NCBI RefSeq assembly: GCF_003265995.1
Contig: NZ_MVJN01000003.1
Span: 62,001 to 126,000, forward strand
Reading direction: 5' to 3'
Length of the DNA: 64,000 nt
Source of the DNA: Legionella quinlivanii
Lineage (GTDB): Bacteria > Pseudomonadota > Gammaproteobacteria > Legionellales > Legionellaceae
In this document: positions 1 through 7,835 of the stretch, piece after piece
Layout: each line of letters begins with the position of its first letter
Numbering within the stretch: the stretch's first letter is position 1
The notes under the pieces: model-generated
Told to the model about the DNA's origin: nothing
Database searches by the model: none
Seen by the model: only the letters and a program-made list of their open reading frames with translations
Position numbers and translations under genes: made by a program

Positions 1-209
1 AGCATGTATTCGGGATTATTAATGGCCTGCTCGAGCCTTGCTTTCGCCTCATTCACCTGTAAGGCTTCCTGATTGGGATTGGCTGTCCAGCGATATAAAG
101 AAACGTCATCAATCGGGCTTTGAGGCGGGGTAGCTTCTGCGTGGCAAGAACTCCAGAGCAAAAGGGCCAGTAATAACCTGACAGACAATACTTGCCAAAC
201 CTTCAACAT
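1..209 (-). CDS. Secreted protein of unknown function, N-terminal fragment
   Basis: An ATG at 207-209 opens a reverse-strand frame that stays open to the left edge, so only about the first 69 residues are in the window. The first 25 residues form a clear signal peptide: Lys3, a leucine-rich core, then a Ser-Cys-His-Ala segment that could be either a lipobox-like or a signal peptidase I site. The mature part seen is charged and helical (QVNEAKARLEQAI). I do not recognise the family. It is upstream of nothing on its own strand except repeat DNA, so it probably has its own promoter in 210-323. Confidence 0.6.
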   Translation of the reverse strand, partial: MLKVWQVLSVRLLLALLLWSSCHAEATPPQSPIDDVSLYRWTANPNQEALQVNEAKARLEQAINNPEYM

Positions 210-323
210 TGATCCTCTTAGCCTGATTCATGTTTAAAATTAAACCATATTCCCGAATGATTTACTAGCAATACAGAAAAAAGAGCTGAATCACCCCTCA
301 TTGGCTATTCGCCTTGCATGCCT

Positions 324-469
324 CACTGCCATTAAGTTAAGCTCAAATGTATATTAAGCTGTCTTCCCCGCGAAGGCGGGGATCCATCTCTGAGCGAGCC
401 ATAATGCCAATTGAGGAATGGATTCCCGCCTTCGCGGGAATGACCAAATTCCTTAACTTAATGGCAGTG
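324..469. repeat. MITE-like palindromic element, full copy 1
   Basis: The 146-bp element starts CACTGCCATTAAGTTAAG (324-341) and ends with its exact reverse complement (452-469). Inside lies a second inverted pair built on CCCCGCGAAGGCGGGGATCC and GGATTCCCGCCTTCGCGGGA, so the whole unit can fold as a long hairpin. Near-identical copies lie at 19121-19265 and 59860-60007. It encodes no transposase; a 61-codon frame across it is only the translated hairpin. I see no target duplication around this copy. It sits just after the ubiI stop codon. Confidence 0.9.
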
Positions 470-493
470 ATCCAAGGTCAAAGCATGAAGGCT

Positions 494-1651
494 TCACTTG
501 CCGTTGGCATGTTCTATGAACAAACGTTTTAAAGGGGTAACCTGATTGCAAAACTTCAGGCCAAATTCCCGTAATAAACGAAATGGCGGCAAAGGATTGG
601 CAAAACCACTTTTTAGCGCCTGCATCAGCAAAATAGTCTGCCAGACGCTGGCTTTGCGCGCCCGCTGATATTCGGCAAGCATTGTCTTACTGAATTCCTT
701 TTTCCCGCTTCGGTCAACAATAGCTATCCATTCAGCGATATCCTGTAATCCCACATTCAAGCCAAGTCCTGCTAATGGATGAATCGTGTGAGCAGCATCA
801 CCAGTCAGCATCCAATGCGCGCCTGCGTATTGTTTGACGTGGCGCATATGCAAGGGAAATTGAAATCGCTGGCTAATAACTTCCACTTTTCCTAGCTTGT
901 TCTGAAAGGCAGCCGTTAACTGCTGATTAAATTCAGCTTCTGGCAATTCTTTCAGTTGCCGGGCTCTTGCAGGAGTCGTTGACCAGACAATAGAACACTG
1001 CTGAGACGTATTGAGCGGCAAAAACGCCAGAGGACCGTCGCTATTAAAAATCTGATAGGCTGTTTTCTGATGCGACAGCTCGGTTTGTACACTGGCAACC
1101 AATGCATGCTGATGATAGGACCAATTGTGAATGTCTACGTTTAAGAGTTTGCGGCAGGGTGATTCAGCGCCATCGGCAACGATTAACAATTGGCTTTCCC
1201 AGCTTTTCGCTTTACTGTGAATTAAAATCTTTTCTGGTGAAGGTTCAAAGGCGATGATTTCAGTGACTGGGTTGCATTGCACATTGGGTAATTGTTGCAA
1301 TGCCTTAAGCAGCGCATTTTTGATTACCGCCTCTTCGATAATAGTTCCTAACTTATCGGCACCCACCAGTCGAGAGTTAAAGTCAATGGCCGCCCCTTTG
1401 GCCTCCCAGACATGCATGGCTTCATAAGGAGAGTGCCGGGATTGCTGAATGTCGCTCCAGACACCGAGTACCCTGAATAACTGCTCAGATGCCTGATTAA
1501 CCGCGTAGACCCTCAGATCAGGCGCCTCAGAGGCCTTTAATTCTCTGGCATCAAGCAAAGCCACCCGATATTGGCGCCTGGCCATTGCCAAAGCGGCGGT
1601 CAATCCGACAACGCCGCCTCCGGCAACCAATACATCAACCGATTCTGTCAT
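494..1651 (-). CDS. ubiI: UbiI/UbiH-family FAD-dependent ubiquinone biosynthesis hydroxylase
   Basis: This 385-residue flavoprotein monooxygenase would hydroxylate the aromatic ring of a ubiquinone precursor with O2 and NAD(P)H. The N-terminal FAD-binding Rossmann motif GGGVVG is at residues 11-16. The second FAD motif, GDAAHTIHPLAGLGLNVGL, is near residue 282 and is the hallmark of the UbiH/UbiI/UbiF family. Its start overlaps the end of the upstream ubiH gene by 17 bases, so the two are translationally coupled. The order ygfB-pepP-ubiH-ubiI matches the classical enterobacterial pepP-ubiH-visC cluster, which is why I call it UbiI. UbiF-like or UbiM-like specificity cannot be excluded. Confidence 0.85.
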   Translation of the reverse strand: MTESVDVLVAGGGVVGLTAALAMARRQYRVALLDARELKASEAPDLRVYAVNQASEQLFRVLGVWSDIQQSRHSPYEAMHVWEAKGAAIDFNSRLVGADKLGTIIEEAVIKNALLKALQQLPNVQCNPVTEIIAFEPSPEKILIHSKAKSWESQLLIVADGAESPCRKLLNVDIHNWSYHQHALVASVQTELSHQKTAYQIFNSDGPLAFLPLNTSQQCSIVWSTTPARARQLKELPEAEFNQQLTAAFQNKLGKVEVISQRFQFPLHMRHVKQYAGAHWMLTGDAAHTIHPLAGLGLNVGLQDIAEWIAIVDRSGKKEFSKTMLAEYQRARKASVWQTILLMQALKSGFANPLPPFRLLREFGLKFCNQVTPLKRLFIEHANGK

Positions 1652-2870
1652 TATTTTTCTCGTGATTTAAAGCAATCCCACAGGCCAAATCAGGAACCTG
1701 ACCTGAAAAGCCTCGCGCATGATAAGTGAGTAATTTTTGCAGGATAGGGGAGTTATCCATTGCCAGTAACCCTATGCGTCGGGCCAGACCAACTCCTGGC
1801 AACCCACTGGTGAACAACTCAACCAGGCCATCAGTGAACCAGCTTATCGCATTCTGATCATAGCGGCGCATCGATTGATAAGCTGCAAGCATGGGGGGAT
1901 TAAGGCCCTTTTCGATAATTAACTGTGCTAAAGTCGCTACATCCCGCAATCCCAGATTAAAGCCTTGGCCTGCCACAGGATGCAAGGTATGCGCAGCATT
2001 ACCAACAAAAACTACCGGCCACTGGATTTGTAACGGCATAATGGCCTGCTGCAGCGGGAATAAATGACGTTTGCCCGCCTTGATGAAACGGCCAAGCTTA
2101 TAACCAAATGTTTTTTGCAGGCGCAAAAGAAACGCCTTGTCATCGAGCGCCATGAGCTCCTGCCCTGCGGCTGGCGGCATAGCCCAAATCAGAGACGAGC
2201 GCTGCCCGCTCATTGGCAGCATGGCCATTGGGCCGGTAGCAGTAAAACGCTCATAGGCGCAATGGGCATGCGATCGCGCCAGGCCAATATTCGCGGCCAC
2301 AGCAACCTGGTGGTAGTCTTTGACCTCTGCTGGCAGATTTAAAAGCCGCCTTACAGACGAATTTATTCCATCGGCTGCCACCAGCAAGCTGGCTTTAATC
2401 ACTCGAGTTTGCTCGCCCTGCTGAATTCGAGCTATCTGCTCTTCCTTATCCCAGTCAATCAGCCTGGCAGGTGCAAGAATGCTTTGCTTGTCGAGCATGG
2501 CGTGTAATGCCTGATTAATGTGCTGCATTTCAATCACAGAACCAAGCGACTCCTCACTGTTTTTTAAAAGTCGTGTACCACCAAAATGCGACTGCTCGGA
2601 CACATAAATAGCCTCTATCGCGGTGGCATACTCCTGCAGGCGCGGCCAGACCTGAAGCATTTGCAGGATACGGATGCTGGCTGGCGATAAGGCCAGCGTT
2701 CGCGCATCAAACTCGGGACTAATTCTGTCAGAAAAGCACTGGGCTTCAATCAGAAGACAACGATATCCCGAATTGGCCAAAGCCAGCAATAAAGCGGCGC
2801 CGGCCAGACCGCCGCCAACGATTAGAATGTCAGTCTCTTGTTCAGCTTTGCATGAGGCGTTCAATATCAT
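1635..2870 (-). CDS. ubiH: 2-octaprenyl-6-methoxyphenol hydroxylase-type FAD monooxygenase
   Basis: A 411-residue FAD monooxygenase of ubiquinone synthesis, expected to hydroxylate C1 of the ring. The dinucleotide-binding motif GGGLAG lies near residues 19-24, and the motif GNAAHTLHPVAGQGFNLGL near residue 288 is the UbiH-type FAD/substrate signature. Its start overlaps the pepP end by 29 bases and its end overlaps ubiI by 17 bases, so it is the middle gene of a tight operon. Length fits the family (about 390-410). Two paralogous monooxygenases in tandem suggest successive ring hydroxylations; which one acts on which carbon is inferred from gene order. Confidence 0.88.
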   Translation of the reverse strand: MILNASCKAEQETDILIVGGGLAGAALLLALANSGYRCLLIEAQCFSDRISPEFDARTLALSPASIRILQMLQVWPRLQEYATAIEAIYVSEQSHFGGTRLLKNSEESLGSVIEMQHINQALHAMLDKQSILAPARLIDWDKEEQIARIQQGEQTRVIKASLLVAADGINSSVRRLLNLPAEVKDYHQVAVAANIGLARSHAHCAYERFTATGPMAMLPMSGQRSSLIWAMPPAAGQELMALDDKAFLLRLQKTFGYKLGRFIKAGKRHLFPLQQAIMPLQIQWPVVFVGNAAHTLHPVAGQGFNLGLRDVATLAQLIIEKGLNPPMLAAYQSMRRYDQNAISWFTDGLVELFTSGLPGVGLARRIGLLAMDNSPILQKLLTYHARGFSGQVPDLACGIALNHEKNNDRIG

Positions 2871-4149
2871 CTACCTCAACCGGTAATGCGGCCGTCAGAT
2901 TTTCATGGCCTGTGGCGGTCACTAAAATATCGTCCTCAATTCTGACGCCGATATTCCACCATTTCTCATCCACACCGGGCATGCCAGCGCTTATGTAAAT
3001 TCCAGGCTCAACCGTTAATACCATGCCTGGTTCCAGCAAACGCCAGTCATTATTGATTTTGTATGCACCGCAGTCGTGAACGTCAAGACCTAGCCAATGT
3101 CCGGAGTTATGCATGTAGAAAGGCTTATAAGCTTCAGCTTTAATCAATATGTCGACATCGCCCGCCAGTAATCCCAGTTCAACCAGACCGGTCGTTAAGA
3201 TTCTAACCATAATCTGCTGAACTTCCACCCAGGGCAATCCTGGTCGAATGCAAGCCACGCCAGCTTTCTGTGCTTTTAATACCAGTTCGTAAACCGCTCG
3301 CTGTTCTAAAGAAAAATGACCGCTGACAGGGAATGTTCTTGTGATATCGGCCGCATAGTTCTGGTATTCGCCGCCGGCATCAATTAAAACCAGTTCGCCC
3401 TGCTTAAGCGGTTGATTGTTATCGTTATAATGAAGGATACAAGTATTTTCTCCGCAGCCCACGATGGGATCGTAGGCGACACTGCGACATCCCTGGCTGA
3501 TAAATTCCTGCATTAACTCCGCTTCCAGCTCATACTCATAAGCAAACTGCCGGCATTTTTGCATGGCTTTTTTATGAGCTGCTACCGAAATGTCAGCCGC
3601 TCGGCGCATCAGGCTGATTTCTGCCTCGCTTTTGAACAAGCGAAGTTCACTGATCAGCGAGTCCACATCAATAATGGCCTCAGGCGCAGCGATGCCTCGT
3701 CTGATTTGCTTCTTCAGGCGATCAATCACCTCTAGAATAATTTCATCATAATGCCGGTTTCGCCCTAGAGTATAATAGACCGCCGTTTGACCCAGCAGTA
3801 ACTCCGGCAGACGCTGCTCTAAATCCTCAATGGCAAATGCCTGTTTCACCCCTAAAACCCTGCCAGCCTCTTCCTGCCCCAGACGTTTGCCGGTCCATTG
3901 TTCCATAGCAGCGTTGCGCGGGCGGTTGAATAACAGCGTATCGCCTTCATTGCCTGCCATAATGACCAGAAGGGCTTGTGGCTCCTGAAAGCCGGTCAGA
4001 TAATAAAAATGGCTGTCCTGCCGAAAACGGTAGTGACTATCACCATTTCGCAATAATTCATCGGCAGCCGGGATAATAGCCAGGCTATTGGCCGGTAATG
4101 CCTGCGCAAGGCGACAGCGTCTTTGCTGATATTCTTGTTGGCTTATCAT
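2842..4149 (-). CDS. pepP: Xaa-Pro aminopeptidase P
   Basis: This 435-residue cytoplasmic metallopeptidase removes an N-terminal residue preceding proline. The N-terminal half is the creatinase-like domain. The C-terminal pita-bread domain shows the dinuclear metal ligands in order: an Asp in VLIDAGGEY, an Asp in ADITRTFP, the His of HNSGHWLGLDVHD, the Glu of VEPGIY and the Glu of RIEDDI. It lies 12 bases after ygfB and overlaps ubiH, as in E. coli. Length and motifs match PepP of other gammaproteobacteria (about 440 residues). Confidence 0.93.
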   Translation of the reverse strand: MISQQEYQQRRCRLAQALPANSLAIIPAADELLRNGDSHYRFRQDSHFYYLTGFQEPQALLVIMAGNEGDTLLFNRPRNAAMEQWTGKRLGQEEAGRVLGVKQAFAIEDLEQRLPELLLGQTAVYYTLGRNRHYDEIILEVIDRLKKQIRRGIAAPEAIIDVDSLISELRLFKSEAEISLMRRAADISVAAHKKAMQKCRQFAYEYELEAELMQEFISQGCRSVAYDPIVGCGENTCILHYNDNNQPLKQGELVLIDAGGEYQNYAADITRTFPVSGHFSLEQRAVYELVLKAQKAGVACIRPGLPWVEVQQIMVRILTTGLVELGLLAGDVDILIKAEAYKPFYMHNSGHWLGLDVHDCGAYKINNDWRLLEPGMVLTVEPGIYISAGMPGVDEKWWNIGVRIEDDILVTATGHENLTAALPVEVDDIERLMQS

Positions 4150-4161
4150 GCGTCTCTATCC

Positions 4162-4746
4162 TTAATGCGTACTAGTCGAGGATCCTCGATTCGATTGATT
4201 TTCATTTAAATCGCCATGAAGACGAAGCACAGCCATTCTGGCATATTCGCTGACTTCCATTAAGGCTTTTTCATCATCTTCATCCACTTCCAGCGACTGA
4301 TAATCCAGTTCGGCAAATTCCTGAAGATGCTGCAAAGCTTCCTGTGACTCTTCTTCTTTTAGCTCCATTAATCCAATGCCAGCCATAGTCAAGCCCTGGG
4401 TAAATCCCTCACACCATTCGCTAAACGCTTTCGCTCTATCGATTAGCGGAATATGTTCATCGGGAAGCAGCAACTGAAAATCAAAATCCATATTGTTGAT
4501 TTGATGATGACTGACTGAGTAAACATCAAACATTGCCATCGCCGCCAGCTTGGTTTCCTCGTTTTTCCGGTAGTCGATCATTAGGGCCCGAACGTAGGTT
4601 TCTCCTTCACTAATCGCTCCAGCGCATAAATAACCGCATAAAACGCCATGTAACTCACTGCTGGAAATCGGTAAATTCAGTACGGACACTTTTTCGTCAA
4701 AAGTCTGATAGGCAGGGAGGCGTAAGTGGGTAAATTCATTGGACAT
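4162..4746 (-). CDS. ygfB: YgfB/UPF0149 family protein
   Basis: An acidic, all-helical 194-residue protein of the YgfB (UPF0149) family. Recognisable family features are LHGVLCGYLCAGA near residue 34, WCEGFTQGLTMAG near 110 and the acidic EVDEDDEKALMEVSEYARMAV segment, after which the C-terminus is short and polar. The biochemical role of the family is poorly defined. In Pseudomonas, YgfB has been linked to control of the ampDh3 amidase. It is the first gene of the pepP-ubiH-ubiI operon and is divergent from zapA across a 140-base promoter region, the same arrangement as in enterobacteria. Confidence 0.88.
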   Translation of the reverse strand: MSNEFTHLRLPAYQTFDEKVSVLNLPISSSELHGVLCGYLCAGAISEGETYVRALMIDYRKNEETKLAAMAMFDVYSVSHHQINNMDFDFQLLLPDEHIPLIDRAKAFSEWCEGFTQGLTMAGIGLMELKEEESQEALQHLQEFAELDYQSLEVDEDDEKALMEVSEYARMAVLRLHGDLNENQSNRGSSTSTH

Positions 4747-4886
4747 AATTAAACTCTGAAGATAAATATTAAAAACGATTGAATTCTATTCTACTTCTTA
4801 TTCTGATTATAATAACTGATTTGCTGGAACAAACCAAAATTGTTAAACTGTCCGAATGTCGCTGAAATATTGCCAAGGCATCTGCT

Positions 4887-5207
4887 ATGACTACATCAAA
4901 AGCCTGTTCAATTCGATTGTTAAATAAGACTTATGAAATAAAATGTCCTGATCACGAAGTGGATAATTTACAGCGTGCCGGTCAGAAATTAAATGAGCAG
5001 TTGCTTGCTAACAAGAAAAAGTTCAGACAATTGGATGAATTTCAGAATCTGTTGCTGGCCGCCATTCATATTAGCCATGAGCTGATCACCTGCCAGCGTC
5101 AGCAGGAGCAACAGCGTCATCAGGTCACGCAGTTTATTAATTCGCTGGAAACCCGAATTAATCAGGTTGTTAATGGCAATCCTGAATTAGACCCGCAAAC
5201 GGATTAG
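4887..5207 (+). CDS. zapA: Cell division protein ZapA
   Basis: A 106-residue ZapA homologue that bundles FtsZ protofilaments at the division site. The N-terminal part (ACSIRLLNKTYEIKCPDHEVDNLQRAGQKL) is the globular beta-alpha domain, and residues from about 45 on form the coiled-coil dimerisation helix ending in LETRINQV. Length is typical (about 100-110). It stands alone, divergent from ygfB. In many gammaproteobacteria the 6S RNA gene follows zapA; here the next 110 bases hold only a palindromic repeat. Confidence 0.92.
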   Translation: MTTSKACSIRLLNKTYEIKCPDHEVDNLQRAGQKLNEQLLANKKKFRQLDEFQNLLLAAIHISHELITCQRQQEQQRHQVTQFINSLETRINQVVNGNPELDPQTD

Positions 5208-5208
5208 T

Positions 5209-5319
5209 AACTCCCCAGGTACGTCATCCTGAACACAGTGAAGGATCTCCTGAAGCCGGCTCAGTTCCAAGTCGTTTAAGATCCTTCGCTACGCTCAGGA
5301 TGACGTACCTGAGAAGTTA
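5209..5319. repeat. Long intergenic palindrome after zapA
   Basis: The left arm AACTCCCCAGGTACGTCATC and following TCCTGA pair with the right arm ending ...GACGTACCTGAGAAGTT, with two mismatches. Inside is a second pair built on GAAGGATCT and AGATCCTTC. The unit would fold into one long imperfect hairpin. It lies between convergent genes (zapA and the small reverse gene after it) and may act as a bidirectional terminator. It differs in sequence from the MITE at 324-469. Confidence 0.75.
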
Positions 5320-5327
5320 CGAATTAA

Positions 5328-5663
5328 TCAAAGCATACCAGCAGCCATACCCGCGGAGGATTCCAGTGAGGAATCAGCCGTAGCGTCGTTACCGAATGAA
5401 GAACTATTAGACTGACTTAAATTAAATGACGAGGCCATCTGGTCAAAGCTATTGCCGCCGGTCAGGCTGCTTAGACCGCCTGTCACAGTATCAGTGAGCA
5501 TACCGTTAAACTGTTGAACCATATCATTCATGTCATCCATCATTTGCTGCCAGGGCTCTTTTTTCTCTTTATTTTTGTCGTCACTGGGAGACATTTGGTC
5601 CATCATTCCATCAAGCTGATTCGCAGAAGAAGATGCACCACCTGAAGGGATCATACCAGACAT
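5328..5663 (-). CDS. Small Ser/Met/Gly-rich protein of unknown function
   Basis: A low-complexity 111-residue protein rich in Ser, Met, Gly and Asn, with the repeated pattern MMDQM / QQMMDDMNDMVQQFNGM. No signal peptide or membrane segment is visible. I chose the ATG at 5661-5663 because AGGTG sits 7 bases upstream of it. The frame continues to an ATG at 5732, but that start lacks a ribosome site. The family is not recognised and no function is proposed. It is transcribed alone. Confidence 0.55.
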   Translation of the reverse strand: MSGMIPSGGASSSANQLDGMMDQMSPSDDKNKEKKEPWQQMMDDMNDMVQQFNGMLTDTVTGGLSSLTGGNSFDQMASSFNLSQSNSSSFGNDATADSSLESSAGMAAGML

Positions 5664-5854
5664 ATCAGCACCTATAATAAAATCATTTCTTTCTAAAGAT
5701 AGCATAAACTGCCGCAAGAGGCAGCTACCCAAGCTTGCGCCGCTTTGAGAAAGCGGGTAAAACTTGTATGATTCACTATACCAAACTATTTATTAAAAAA
5801 GTCGGTAAAGAATAGTGTTTACACTTTCTTTTCAATTTTTGAGCAAGGTCCATT

Positions 5855-6649
5855 ATGAATCTCGATGATTTTCGTTGTATGCGGCAGGGGGTGCAGTTAT
5901 CGGTATTGAAACCAGAGCAAGCCGCATTGTTAAAGGCCGTTGATCGACGAAATGGACACAAACAGAAAGCCTTGCTGGTTCTACACGGCTTTTCCTCTTC
6001 TCCGGCCGTATTCAGGGAACTTTCAGCCGGTTTTGAAGGCTATGATGCCATAGTAATCCCCATTCTCCCTGGCCATGCCAGCAATCTTGCCGAGTTTGGC
6101 GGCATAAAGGCAGCCGATTGGCTGGAGTACGTCAAGGACGTTTGTGCAAAACTGATAGATGAATACGAGCAGGTTGATGTCTTAGGACTTTCTCTCGGCG
6201 GATTGCTAGCCTGTCATCTGGGTTTTGAATTCAAACTCCACCATCTTTATTTATTGGCGCCAGCACTTGATTTACCCTATACCTTGTCGAAAACCCTTCA
6301 TCTTGCCAGAGTTTTACGGAAGATGGGATTTATCCGCCTGCGAAGTGCCGCTGGCAATATATTGAAGCCTTCGAGCTGTGAAATTGCCTATCGCCAGTTG
6401 CCGCTTAATACGATTGTTGAAATTTTAAGCCTTATCCGTAACTTCAATTTTAGCCTGCCATGCTGCCCGACGGATGTTTTTCTTGGCTGCCATGATAAAG
6501 TGATTTCCTCTCATAAAGTGGCAGCTCGGTTTGCCGGACAACCCCATATTCAGATTCACTGGCTAAAAAATTCAGCCCATGTCATTCCTTTGGATAGTGA
6601 CATCCAGGAAGTGCTTCATTGCATACGAAACAATATGCACAGGCCATAG
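5855..6649 (+). CDS. Alpha/beta hydrolase (esterase or monoacylglycerol lipase-like)
   Basis: A 264-residue cytoplasmic alpha/beta hydrolase that probably cleaves carboxyl esters or monoacylglycerols. The oxyanion-hole motif HGFSS is at 44-48. The nucleophile elbow GLSLGG is at 111-116, with Ser113. A likely catalytic Asp is at 214 (CHDKV) and the catalytic His at 242 (SAHVIPLD). This layout resembles the Est30-type carboxylesterases. No signal peptide is present. An AAGG ribosome site precedes the ATG. Substrate is unknown. Confidence 0.8.
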   Translation: MNLDDFRCMRQGVQLSVLKPEQAALLKAVDRRNGHKQKALLVLHGFSSSPAVFRELSAGFEGYDAIVIPILPGHASNLAEFGGIKAADWLEYVKDVCAKLIDEYEQVDVLGLSLGGLLACHLGFEFKLHHLYLLAPALDLPYTLSKTLHLARVLRKMGFIRLRSAAGNILKPSSCEIAYRQLPLNTIVEILSLIRNFNFSLPCCPTDVFLGCHDKVISSHKVAARFAGQPHIQIHWLKNSAHVIPLDSDIQEVLHCIRNNMHRP

Positions 6650-6754
6650 AGCTGTAAGAATATCTTACAATATTTATTAAATTACATCTATCGGGAATGA
6701 ATTTAACCTGTTATTATAGACGGGTTTTAGCAACCAGCCAAAGGGTATTTCTTT

Positions 6755-6961
6755 ATGAAAAAGATCGCATTAATCTTATGTTTACTTCCTGTAGTTTCTT
6801 TTGCTGCACCCAAAGATGATGCCATGATTACTGTTTACCAGGAACGTTGTGCCAAAGAACAGGATCCCGTGAAACGCCAGAATTACTGCCATGCCCTGGA
6901 GCAAGTGGACACCAACACGGTGATTGCCGACCCCTTCCGTCAGGATGTAGCGCTTGCCTAA
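6755..6961 (+). CDS. Small exported protein with a cysteine pair
   Basis: A 68-residue protein beginning with a textbook signal peptide (MKKIALILCLLPVVSFAAP; cleavage expected after the Ala pair). The mature chain is about 50 residues and contains two cysteines (ERCAKEQ and NYCHALE) that could form one disulfide in the periplasm. An AAAGGG ribosome site is well placed upstream. The family is not recognised; it has its own promoter region and no operon partner. Confidence 0.65.
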   Translation: MKKIALILCLLPVVSFAAPKDDAMITVYQERCAKEQDPVKRQNYCHALEQVDTNTVIADPFRQDVALA

Positions 6962-7022
6962 TCTTTTGAATTCCCGGTACTTATATACAGTGTTGCGTAA
7001 GTAGAGCCAAGCAACTTAGCTG

Positions 7023-7110
7023 CCGTCTTTGCGAACAAAGTGAAGCAATCCAGATCGAAACCTGAACAAAGCCAGGATCTGGATTGCTTCGCTAATGCTC
7101 GCAAAGACGG
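7023..7110. repeat. Palindromic repeat, family with GTCTTTGCGA ends (copy A)
   Basis: CCGTCTTTGCGA (7023-7034) pairs with TCGCAAAGACGG (7099-7110). The next segments GAAGCAATCCAGATC and GATCTGGATTGCTTC also pair. A sister copy lies at 46771-46844 after another short gene. Probably a non-coding hairpin repeat that may act as a terminator or RNA-stabilising element. Confidence 0.8.
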
Positions 7111-7145
7111 TTTTCATGTTTACTTATCTTCAGTTATGCAACACT

Positions 7146-7195
7146 TCGCGGGGATGACAGTTCAATATACAATTGAGCTCAACTTAATGGCAGTG
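7146..7195. repeat. MITE-like element, truncated copy (one end only)
   Basis: About 50 bases ending ...AACTTAATGGCAGTG match one end of the 146-bp element in inverted orientation, through the CCCCGCGA part of the central arm. The other half is missing, so this is a decayed or truncated copy. It lies directly next to a palindrome of another family. Confidence 0.75.
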
Positions 7196-7214
7196 AGATG
7201 GGGGATAATTTTAA

Positions 7215-7252
7215 ACCCTCTCTCTAACTCTCTCCCTGAGGGAGAGAGGATT
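7215..7252. terminator. Hairpin CTCTCTCCC/GGGAGAGAG downstream of the YqhA-like gene
   Basis: CTCTCTCCC TGA GGGAGAGAG forms a perfect 9-bp stem with a 3-base loop just beyond the stop of the reverse gene ending at 7258. A similar sequence (CCTAAAATCCTCTCTCCCTC) lies at 14929-14948 beyond the rnfB-like gene, so this is a repeated terminator-like unit. The T-run on the reverse strand is weak. Confidence 0.45.
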
Positions 7253-7257
7253 TTGGG

Positions 7258-7761
7258 TCACCTGCTTTTAAACAGCAGACGATTGGTAAAGGCAATTCCC
7301 AGAACCGACACGAGCAGGGTCAGATGAATAACAACCTGCCACATGATGGTATCATTTCCATGTTTGGTCGGATCAATAAATGTGCGCAATAAATGAATAG
7401 ATGAAATTCCCACCAGTGACAAGGCCAATTTAATTTTCATTGCGCCCGCATCCAGTTCGCCCAGCCATTCCGGCTGATCGGGATGGGCATGAAGCTGTAA
7501 ATGCGACACAAAGGTTTCATAGCCCCCCATGATCACCATGATTAGCAAATTGGCTATCATCACCACATCAATTAGATCAAGTACCCCTAGCATAATTTCG
7601 GTGTCATCAAGTCCATTGATGTGTGAAATCAAATGAAATAATTCGATAATATATCGATAAACATAGGCCCCCAAAATACATAACAGGCCCAAGTATAAGG
7701 GCGCCTGAAGCCAGCGTCCCATAAAAATCAGCTGGCTTAGCGCCTGTTTCAGTTTAATCAT
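7258..7761 (-). CDS. YqhA/UPF0114 family inner-membrane protein
   Basis: A 167-residue integral membrane protein of the UPF0114 (YqhA) family. Hydrophobic segments are visible at about residues 15-38, 60-82 and two more in the C-terminal third. The family-typical segments are GRWLQAPLYLGL and the IDVVMIANLLIMVIMGGYETFVS stretch. Function is unknown. GGGGAG lies 7 bases upstream of the ATG, supporting this start. It is monocistronic. Confidence 0.85.
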   Translation of the reverse strand: MIKLKQALSQLIFMGRWLQAPLYLGLLCILGAYVYRYIIELFHLISHINGLDDTEIMLGVLDLIDVVMIANLLIMVIMGGYETFVSHLQLHAHPDQPEWLGELDAGAMKIKLALSLVGISSIHLLRTFIDPTKHGNDTIMWQVVIHLTLLVSVLGIAFTNRLLFKSR

Positions 7762-7835
7762 TGCTGCTCCCCTACTGGTTATGCAGCAACTTTAAACTGA
7801 GTGCAGAAAAAAGCAAGTATCTGGCAAAAAAGATC

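Noticed and set aside
347..532. 61-codon forward frame
   Set aside because: It is the translation of the MITE-like hairpin arms and has no ribosome site.
5208..5327. Search for 6S RNA directly after zapA
   Set aside because: Only a perfect-arm repeat is present; the 6S-like signals lie at 14403-14550 instead.
7040..7327. 95-codon forward frame
   Set aside because: Its translation crosses two repeat elements and the end of the reverse membrane-protein gene.
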